From Nematopogon swammerdamellus (Eukaryota; Arthropoda; Insecta; Lepidoptera; Adelidae), in NCBI GenBank assembly GCA_946902875.1, contig OX336345.1, forward strand, positions 3,751,395-3,815,394: a stretch of 64,000 nucleotides of DNA, read 5' to 3'. Shown in pieces: positions 56,829 through 64,000 of the stretch (within the stretch, counting starts at the first letter, position 1; every line of letters begins with the position of its first letter). The notes under the pieces are model-generated. The model worked only from the letters and a program-made list of their open reading frames with translations. It ran no database searches and was not told where the DNA came from. The position numbers were made by a program, and so were the translations under genes.

Positions 56829-58256
56829 AAGCTCGATTCTGCTAATTGCACAATTTTCAAACATACTTCGTGTGTTGTGTTTGAGTCAAACATAACACGA
56901 GTAAGTTTGGACGTGGTTTCCACATGATGCTATTCTGCTATTTACAAAACACGTTTGGTTAGTGTCTATGGTAACAGGAGGCGGAGCTTAGGGTAAGGTT
57001 TGACATCGCGTCGCCTAACGCGAAAAATTCTGACAATATTGTTGACTAAAGTTTTTTCTTTTAAATACTTACCAATAAAAATAATGAATTATGCGTAATA
57101 GGTGCATAAAAATATGCAAGAATTAATTATTGTGACAAACATTCATAATTAAGCGAGTTATACATTTATTTTGTTCAAATTGAGTGCAAATGTTTCCTGA
57201 TTTTCGTCGCTTGGCGACACGCTCATAGATGTGATACCATTCTACAAATCCCTCTTTGTTGGGGATTTATTTGCTAGAAAGAATCATTTTTACAAAATGT
57301 TATATAATACACATATATGAGATGTTACAAATGTTATATAATACACATATATGACATATATAATACACATAATATACACATGTTATATAATAACATACAT
57401 AAATATAAAATATAATATGCATAAAAGTAAGTGATATTACAATTAATATAATTTCACTGAAATAATCTGAATAGTAGGTACGTTAACATAATTTATTTAG
57501 AAGCCAAAACGGCAAACATGAATAATTAATAATTACCGTTTTTATTAAATTCGTACATTTTATGTATTTTTTATTAGTTTTAGTTTAAATATGTAAAATT
57601 AATATAACATTTTAAAAATGTGAAATAACGGATTTAAATAAATAAATAATAAATAACAATTAACTAACAACCAATAATAAATAATAAATAATACATAATA
57701 AATAATAAATATTAAGTGACAAGTGACAAGTGACAAGTGACAAGTGACAAGTGACAAGTGACAAGTGACAAGTGACAAGTGACAAGTGACAAGTGACAAG
57801 TGACAAGTGACAAGTGACAAGTGACAAGTAACAAGTAACAAGTAATAAGTAACAAGTAATAAGTAATAAATAATAAATCATAAATAATAATATAGCAAAT
57901 TCATCGGTACGTCGAGAGGGTTTGACGCGTATCTCCGTTTTCTCTCGGCGATCCCTGTCTCCTCATTCTCATTTCTAGATAGCCTTCTGCCATTTTTCGA
58001 AACTTTCACAAACAACAATTTAAAATTAAACCCAAAACTAAAAACAAAACATTCGAAATCACCTCAAAAATAATATGTTTTCACCAAAACACATCGTTAC
58101 TTTGAAGCAGACGGCGTGTTAGTGTTTCACAAACATAACATAACCTAACACGCGCGTTTGGTCTAACTTAGCGAGTAGAATAGCATTTCGGCGAAACGTG
58201 CGGTTTTGACGAAACACAAACATAACACACGCACTAATCTTATAGCAGAATCGAGC
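56829..58256. mobile_element. 1.4-kb inverted-repeat element carrying a heptamer satellite
   Basis: GAAGCTCGATTCTGCT at about 56829 and its reverse complement at 58241-58256 mark the ends. Weaker inverted similarity continues about 150 bases inward (GTGTGTT(A/G)TGTTTG, ATGCTATTCT). The interior is AT-rich and includes the (AAGTGAC)16 array. No transposase frame; probably non-autonomous. Confidence 0.65.
57714..57867 (+). repeat. (AAGTGAC)16 heptamer array grading into AAGTAAC and AAGTAAT
   Basis: 57714-57825 is 16 perfect AAGTGAC units. It is followed by AAGTAAC, AAGTAAC, AAGTAAT, AAGTAAC, AAGTAAT, AAGTAAT and then AATAAT sequence. AATAAT-type sequence also flanks the left side. The 73- and 80-codon minus frames here are products of the repeat. 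Confidence 0.97.
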
Positions 58257-58376
58257 TTCAGAAGAAGAGCAAGTAACTTGCTCCACTGACTACTTGTTAC
58301 TTATTACTAAGGTGAGATCGATTTGGTTGTCGAAAATAAAAACACGAAAATAAGAAGAAGAAGTAAGTACATAGAT

Positions 58377-58500
58377 GAAGGGTCCTCTCACGCCGGCATG
58401 GCGCTCGCAATCCCCGCGCATCACAGATTGTCCATGGGCATCATTAGACATCTGCTAGTACGTATAACTATGCCACTTTGTCGCGACTAAGTAAGAGGAA
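58377..58500 (+). repeat. Type-A LINE 3' tail
   Basis: GATGAAGGGTCCTCTCACGC ... CCATGGGCATCATTAGACAT, close to the copy at 34040. Confidence 0.6.
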
Positions 58501-58506
58501 TCATTT

Positions 58507-58645
58507 CAGTATTTTGTTTTTTTTTTTTTATGTAAACCAGCATGGGTGGCTTTGCCGAGAGACCAATGGTGCAGTCGACAGAGCCAAAATCACCTCTCCT
58601 CGCGAAACCACGCTCAGTTAGGTGCCATGCCAGCAGATTTAAGGC
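58507..58645 (-). repeat. Type-B LINE 3' UTR, reverse
   Basis: Minus strand: AAATCTGCTGGCATGGCACC ... GCCACCCATGCTGGTTTACA then a poly(A) tail. It matches 19460-19580 and 11160-11225. Confidence 0.75.
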
Positions 58646-59596
58646 AATAAATACCCTTAGTTGATATGGGTAGATACGTTGTGTAATTCTGTACCTATTA
58701 TCGATGATTTTGTTTAAAATTCCAAAGGCTAGTTTTGTTGTAAGGGTTTTTAATACAGTAGGTACCTTAAAAACTCTAACATTAAATATAGAACTCAATC
58801 TTTGACGTAATTATTTTATTTTTTCGAGTTTGTGTGAATAAGTATCCGAAAAGAAAATCGTAAAGTGCTACATAATTTTGACGTTTATACTTCTATTCAC
58901 TTTACTATTAACACCCAAAGCATGCCTTTTATCATTTAGCATGAGGGTATTGTGGTAATTTTTAAAAAAATTTAATTCCTTGAAGAAACAATACACCGAA
59001 ATATTGTATAAAACTCTACGAAATTCGGGACTGCGAATTTGGAATTTGCTGTAGCGATGGGTATCATTATAAGAAAATGTTATGTTTTTCTGTAATACGC
59101 AGAGAGAGGGAGAGAATACGCCAGACCAATGAAGCAAAATGTTCATAAATATAAAAGCACGATCTACCACCAGATACTTCGTGAAAGACCTACATATATT
59201 CGCGTCGAGATACAGCGTGTCCAACACCGCTATTTGTCAACTGTAGGTAAGTGAGTGGTTCGGTGCTCCGGCGAACCGCTTGTCAAGCCCGCTCGAAGAT
59301 CGTCTATCCGATAACCTTCAACCCGAAATATATTTGGTTGTCTTATCTCTCTAATTACGCCTAATTAAGTTTTATATTTATCGTCGCGGTACTCTTGTTA
59401 CGAGTAGCAGTATATCTTTGGAGGTATCTACTTGCGGAATTCTCGGGAAAATAATAAAAAAATTAATGTTTTTTTCGTAAACAGCCCAATTCCCGGATTT
59501 TACTCTTGGTTGTACTAGTTTAATTACTCATGTATACGAGCGTATATTTAGCTATAACAAATTTAATGTCTAGAAAAATTATTACATATTTACCAC
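58646..59596. other. No gene seen
   Basis: The 103- and 119-codon minus frames (58487-58798, 58868-59227) have no recognisable domain; the first overlaps a LINE tail. Confidence 0.4.
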
Positions 59597-59775
59597 AAAT
59601 TATTACAAATCGATTCTGCAGATCTTTCCTTCACAGAACTGATAAACTCTGGAACGCTCTCCCTGCCCACATATTTCCCCCCTACTAGTTTCGGGTCCTT
59701 CAATAGAGGCGGCCTGTAAGGTGCCCACACCTTACAGGCCGGCATGGCTTTCGCAACCCCCGCGTACGACAACTT
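59597..59775 (+). repeat. Type-A LINE C-terminal relic and 3' tail
   Basis: ACAGAACTGATAAACTCTGG...CGCTCTCCCTGCCCACATAT ... GGCCGGCATGGCTTTCGCAA. A CTGTAAGGTG / CACCTTACAG hairpin lies at 59714-59738. Confidence 0.6.
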
Positions 59776-60167
59776 CAATCATTACACTTGACGAATTCAA
59801 ACCTTGGTTGGTTAGGTTAGGTTAGGAGCGACCACGAGTGTTGAATTTTTGATACTAAAGTATGGCCCGAAATGAAATATTAAAATTAAAACGGATACGA
59901 GTCATGACAACAGTATGATTAGTATTCAAATGTTCTGAAAAAAGTAAATATTTCCGTTAAGTATATGAAGAAAAAACGTTTTGATGCTCGGTTTTTCATT
60001 ATTTTGGAGATCGGACACAAGCGGACAGGGCTATTCGTAGGTATGAGGTTGACAGGAAAGTGGTATGGGTGAATGTTTTGGTGGTTTAAAAAAAATAACC
60101 AGGGTTAATTTATAGAAGATGCGTCGCTACGGGTTTTCCTGTGAATAGCCTCGGTATGACATGATGG

Positions 60168-60209
60168 CTATTCGTAGGTATACCTGCATGCAGGTATACC
60201 TACGAATAG
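60168..60209. repeat. 42-nt perfect palindrome without a spacer
   Basis: Bases 60168-60188 (CTATTCGTAGGTATACCTGC...) are followed at once by their exact reverse complement to 60209. CTATTCGTAGGTAT also occurs once more at 60030-60043. Confidence 0.95.
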
Positions 60210-60242
60210 ACACTTTCGACACAAGCCTCAAATACCGGACAG

Positions 60243-60391
60243 TTCATATTGTTGGTGTTTGGCTTACCATGGTTGGGATTCGTGGTCACTATGGCCGACC
60301 TTTCGGTTTGGCGCGTGCAGTTCATCTTCAGGGCGAGTGGCCGTAGTGACCGCTAATCCCAAGCACGTACGCCAAACACCAACAATATGAA
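60243..60391. mobile_element. 149-bp MITE with ~50-bp arms
   Basis: TTCATATTGTTGGTGTTTGG at the left pairs with the reverse complement ending at 60391; the arms extend to GTGGTCACTATGG / CCGTAGTGACC with a few mismatches. Confidence 0.75.
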
Positions 60392-60404
60392 TATCCATGA
60401 TAGA

Positions 60405-60705
60405 CCAAAATCTGTTAAGTGCGAGTTTTACTCGCGCACGGAGGTTTCCGTATCCATCCGCTATTATCCGCCTATCTTTTGTCTTTCAACAATGCAATGT
60501 ATAAAAGCCTGTGGCGCCATCTATTATTCAGTAGTGTGACTAATCGATTTTTTGGACGTTTGTTGTATCGGAATAATTTAATTGTTTTTTTTTTTACATT
60601 TTCTTTTTTTTTATTATTTGTTATATCCGTGTTCAAGAGATACAGCCCTCGGACACACGGACGGCAGGGGCTAATAGGCTTCCGTACGGGATACGGAAAC
60701 CTAAA
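60405..60705 (+). repeat. 'AAGTGCGAGTC' interspersed repeat, diverged
   Basis: GTTAAGTGCGAGTTTTACTC ... TATTTGTTATATCC ... GATACAGCCCTCGGACACAC ... GTACGGGATACGGAAACCTA; the same ends as 12560-12958. Confidence 0.75.
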
Positions 60706-61149
60706 AATGACGGGGTCAGCGTTTACGCTATAATAGTTTTCCGCCTGTCCACGATTGCTTTCCGCGGAGCGCGGAGCGCCGGACGTGGGAAAGACCGCGT
60801 TATTCTCACACAGATCCGTTTACAGTTGGATGATGTTCTGCATTAGTGTGTTATGCCACAAAAAAATCAAAAATGAGTTATGAATGTGGCCCGTTTCGTT
60901 ATAACATTTTCGATGTTTAGCATAAATATTTTAAGTGACATTTGATTAAAACACTGAAGAAAACGCCAAAAAGTTAACCCACAATGGCTCTAACACGGAT
61001 TACTCGATTTTCAACTATGTGTCAAGTATCTTAACTCATTCACGCTAATTGAACGTGCCGATGGCATGTTTTGCATTCATGTGTTAAGACACATTCAAGA
61101 ATCGCCACGCGGTGTTGTTTTGCTGGACTTTGTAAGGTGTTTTTTTAAG

Positions 61150-61157
61150 TATAAAAA
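61150..61157 (+). promoter_or_regulatory. TATA box candidate for the 3' gene
   Basis: TATAAAAA lies about 95 bases upstream of a strong splice donor, giving room for a short leader exon. The gene assignment depends on the splice model. Confidence 0.45.
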
Positions 61158-61244
61158 GTAGAAAGTGGCAACAATACTAGTGATCGTGACTCATAAATGC
61201 TTGATCTACTGGGATGGAGTACAGGATTTAGCGTATATAGCAAG

Positions 61245-62039
61245 GTAAGTTCATGTTTTTTCTCAACATAAAATATAACCTCAAAATTGGTTTCATGCAA
61301 TTTAAGTATAACATTTTATTTTTCAGCCCTAAATAAGTTCTAATGTTAAAGTTATATGTTTTATAAGTTTTTTTTATTTATTATAATATACATAACATGA
61401 TAAAATAACGTAAAACTAGAGAATTTGTTTTATAACACATTATTGAAAATTGCGTAATATTTAATAAGATCTCTAGTTTCTTTGGGTATGTGTGATAACT
61501 TGTTATTGAAAATTAAACACACTGCACTTCAGAATATCTAAATTTAGTGTTTTGTTATCATAACTCTATATTGCAAATCACCAAATTAAATTTAGTAGGT
61601 TCTTATTGTGTTGAGAGTGTGTGTTATTATCGTATAAATCTATATTGAAAAATTTCATGTGAATAATGTTTACTAAGGTGGACTGTTGAGGCTGATCGTG
61701 GTTCGGATTCCACGTAAAACTGTAGGTCCCTTCCCTTCTTATCTTACTAGGTGGTAGGGTTTAACCCTCCCGGGTTGGTACCACTGCACTGAATAAAACG
61801 GAGGTTGAAACGGCTATGTAAATAGTTTGTGTTTTCCGTCCAGTTCAGTGTAGCCGGCACGAGCCAAGGGAGAAGCACTGACATGGCACCTAGTTCACCA
61901 GTTGTTATGGGCTGACATCACGGATGTTGTAGATGATGTAGCCAATCGTGTCAGTTACTATAAAAAACGTCTGTAATAATTGTATGTTATTTATTATTTA
62001 TTTATAAAGTATACGCAAATAATGGTTTTGTTGTTTCAG
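61245..62039 (+). other. Predicted intron in the 5' leader of the 3' gene
   Basis: Donor CAAG|GTAAGT at 61244/61245 and acceptor TTGTTTCAG|G at 62039/62040 are both near consensus. The frame joined across them and upstream of ATG 62041 stays open to a TAG near 61160 and has no other in-frame ATG, which supports 62041 as the start. A family-2 SINE lies inside the intron. Confidence 0.6.
61678..61968 (+). repeat. SINE family 2, head-truncated, in the predicted intron
   Basis: Begins at GGACTGTTGAGGCTGATCGT with B-box-like GTGGTTCGGATTCC, followed by the complete body ending GTGTCAGTTACTATAAAAAA. Same transcriptional orientation as the host gene. Confidence 0.85.
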
Positions 62040-62040
62040 G

Positions 62041-64000
62041 ATGTCATCGAGAAATTCAAGATCTAGGCGACTGGTTAAGTTGTCCAGACAACGTGGCAAT
62101 GATCCACCATCGTTTACGCGGATAAAGCCTCGGATTCAAATACTTCCACCAAGTCGGCCCACCGCTGTAGCCGTACCTGGTTGTAATAAAAATGACTTGG
62201 ACCTTTCAGCTTCCAACCTGATCTCTGTTGCAACCGCGAGATCTGCAGCTGAACCTGACATGTGTAATTTCGATGATAAATTTTGCGATTTTGCGCCTGT
62301 GTCTTTGTCTGCCTCCGACCTTCTATCTGCCGCAACTACAAGACATGCAGTAGAATTTGACACACCTCATTTAGAAGATGACTTAAACTATACAGCGCCG
62401 GCTTCTACACCTGCATCTGATGCGCTCTCTCTCGTAATCACGAAACCTACCGTCCATCCTGACACATCTGGTTGCGAAGATGAACTGGTCCATTCAACAC
62501 CTGCTTCCGACCTGCAATCTGCCCCAATCACAGGACCTATAGTAGAACCTGGGACGATTCACTTAGAAGATGACCTTAACTATTCAGCGCCAGCGCCTAC
62601 ACCTGCATCTGAGGATATCTCTTTCGTAATCTCGCAACCGACTGTTGAATCAAACTGCTCCGGTTGCGGAGATGAACTGGTCCATTCAGCCACTGCACCT
62701 GAATCTGCTTCCGACCTACCATCTGCCCTATACACAGGATCTATAGGAGAACCTGGCACGAATCACTTTGAAGATGACCTGAACTATACAGCGCCGGCTT
62801 CTACACCTGCATCTGATGCGCTCTCTCTCGTAATCACGAAACCTACCGTCCATCCTGACACATCTGGTTGCGAAGATGAACTGGTCCATTCAACACCTGC
62901 TTCCGACCTGCAATCTGCCCCAATCACAGGACCTATAGTAGAACCTGGGACGATTCACTTAGAAGATGACCTGAACTATTCAGCGCCAGCGCCTACACCT
63001 GCATCTGAGGATATCTCTTTCGTAATCTCGCAACCGACTGTTGAATCAAACTACTCCGGTTGCGGAGATGAACTGGTCCATTCAGCCACTGCACCTGAAT
63101 CTGCTTCCGACCTGCCATCTGCCCTAAACACAGGATCTATAGGAGAACCTGGCACGAATCACTTTGAAGATGACCTGAACTATTCAGCACCGGCGCCTAC
63201 ACCTGCATATGAGGATCTCTCTTTCGTAATCTCGGAACTTACTGTTGAACCTAACTGCTCTGGTTGTGAAGACGAATTGGACCAGTCAACGTCTGCGCCT
63301 AAAACTGGCTCTGATATGTTATCTGTCGTAAATAAAAAACCTGCATTCGTACACGACACATCTGATAGTTTTAAAGATATGGACGACTCTTATTCTTTAC
63401 TCTTACATGGCTGCAATATCTTATCCCCTGTTATGACAGGGTGTACAGTTACTCAAGATACTGTCAACATTGACAAAGAGTGCCATTCCACACAGACAGA
63501 TTCAGTTATTTCTGGTCTATTCACCACAGAATTATCTACTGTACTTCAAAAAGAAACGTTAATTTTGACACCAGATGCTGAATTAATGCAAGCGATTACA
63601 CCTATATTACCACCAAATTTATCTCCTACACCAATAATTTCTCGCCGATCTTCTGGGTCAGTCTACGAACCATCTGACAATGAGAGAGATTCTGAAGAAG
63701 ATAATTTTATTCCAACCGTACAAGATAATGCCCAGAATATTGAAAATAATGGGCAAAATGTAGGTAGACCGAGCCGTGGAAGGAAACGAAAATATCCAAA
63801 CCAAACCCGAGCAATCAAGAAGAGATGTGTCAATAAAAATGAGAAATACATAAACACATCTGGCAAAATAGTTGAGCCAAAAATATTTAATGAAAATTTT
63901 AATTGTAATTGCCCTAAGAAATGCACGGAAAAAGTACCTCAAAGCATACGCAAAAAGGAATTTGAAAAATATTGGAGTTCTGGGAGTTTTGAGGCTCGAT
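62041..64000 (+). CDS. Unrecognised repeat-containing protein, partial (runs off the window)
   Basis: Open for 653 codons from ATG 62041 with no stop before the window end. The N terminus is basic (SSRNSRSRRLVKLSRQRGN). Residues about 60-430 are Ser/Thr/Pro/Ala- and acid-rich and built from repeats with LEDDLNY, APTPAS, SGCEDELVHS and SASDLPSA motifs; the 132-residue period is described separately. An acidic spacer follows, then a basic AT-hook-like GRPSRGRKRKYPNQTRAIKK (575-594) and a Cys cluster CNCPKKC (622-628) leading to a FEKYWSSGSFEAR end. The layout suggests a nuclear DNA-associated protein. The Cys/YW segment resembles one I recall in poorly characterised multicopy insect proteins, some perhaps transposon-derived; this is uncertain. 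Function not assigned. Context: TATA box, leader exon and intron upstream; no neighbour within 30 kb. Confidence 0.75.
   Translation, partial: MSSRNSRSRRLVKLSRQRGNDPPSFTRIKPRIQILPPSRPTAVAVPGCNKNDLDLSASNLISVATARSAAEPDMCNFDDKFCDFAPVSLSASDLLSAATTRHAVEFDTPHLEDDLNYTAPASTPASDALSLVITKPTVHPDTSGCEDELVHSTPASDLQSAPITGPIVEPGTIHLEDDLNYSAPAPTPASEDISFVISQPTVESNCSGCGDELVHSATAPESASDLPSALYTGSIGEPGTNHFEDDLNYTAPASTPASDALSLVITKPTVHPDTSGCEDELVHSTPASDLQSAPITGPIVEPGTIHLEDDLNYSAPAPTPASEDISFVISQPTVESNYSGCGDELVHSATAPESASDLPSALNTGSIGEPGTNHFEDDLNYSAPAPTPAYEDLSFVISELTVEPNCSGCEDELDQSTSAPKTGSDMLSVVNKKPAFVHDTSDSFKDMDDSYSLLLHGCNILSPVMTGCTVTQDTVNIDKECHSTQTDSVISGLFTTELSTVLQKETLILTPDAELMQAITPILPPNLSPTPIISRRSSGSVYEPSDNERDSEEDNFIPTVQDNAQNIENNGQNVGRPSRGRKRKYPNQTRAIKKRCVNKNEKYINTSGKIVEPKIFNENFNCNCPKKCTEKVPQSIRKKEFEKYWSSGSFEAR
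62389..63366 (+). repeat. In-frame coding repeat array, 396-bp period
   Basis: Units begin at 62389 (192 bp), 62581 (204 bp), 62785 (192 bp), 62977 (204 bp) and 63181 (partial, diverged). The 192+204 pair forms a 396-bp dimer: 62389-62784 and 62785-63180 differ at only four positions that I count. A degenerate unit precedes 62389. The period is a multiple of three throughout, so the frame is kept. Confidence 0.93.

Noticed and set aside
57599..57881. Minus-strand frames encoding LVTCHLS repeats
   Set aside because: Direct product of the AAGTGAC heptamer, which is open in several frames.

Overview
This looks like nuclear DNA from a moth or butterfly. It is AT-rich and intron-poor over most of its length, and it is packed with short retroposons, RTE-type LINE 3' ends and small inverted-repeat DNA transposons of the kinds typical of Lepidoptera. 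Its one recognisable conserved gene is an insect long-type Toll receptor. No bacterial, organellar or viral genes are evident.

Layout. 1-20,500 is gene-free and consists of repeats: hairpin elements, a hAT MITE at 2766-3195 and another at 18065-18354, three tRNA-headed SINE copies plus fragments, LINE tails and RTE stubs. 20,500-25,800 is the Toll locus on the minus strand: likely polyadenylation signals at 20500-20524, an approximately 850-nt 3' UTR with a (CGGCA)n array touching the stop codon, an intact single-exon Tollo/Toll-8-like CDS (21366-25217, 1283 codons), then a GC-rich leader/promoter. 25,800-61,100 is again gene-free as far as I can tell. It holds further SINEs, a twin-primed RTE insertion (29866-30297), more hAT MITEs (30794-31172, 56078-56394), a possible solo LTR or orphan promoter/poly(A) unit (39284-40104), a 1.4-kb palindromic Foldback-like element made of 68-bp repeats (44641-46041), and an inverted-repeat element carrying 16 perfect copies of a heptamer (56829-58256). 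61,150-64,000 is the 5' part of a second gene on the plus strand: TATA box, short leader exon, an intron with a SINE in it, and a reading frame of at least 653 codons that is still open at the window edge.

The two genes are unrelated and about 36 kb apart. The Toll protein is a membrane receptor of the Tollo/Toll-6/Toll-7 group, known in Drosophila for epithelial patterning and modulation of immunity. The second protein is unrecognised: acidic Ser/Pro/Thr-rich 132-residue repeats, then a basic AT-hook-like segment, then a Cys cluster. Two of its 396-bp repeat periods are about 99% identical, so the array has expanded or been homogenised very recently.

The least expected structures are the Foldback-like palindrome, a SINE family carrying a 44-nt piece that looks like the 3' half of 5S rRNA between tRNA-like promoter boxes, the textbook twin-priming footprint of the RTE copy, and the repeat array in the 3' gene. 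I did not find a convincing new multi-gene system.
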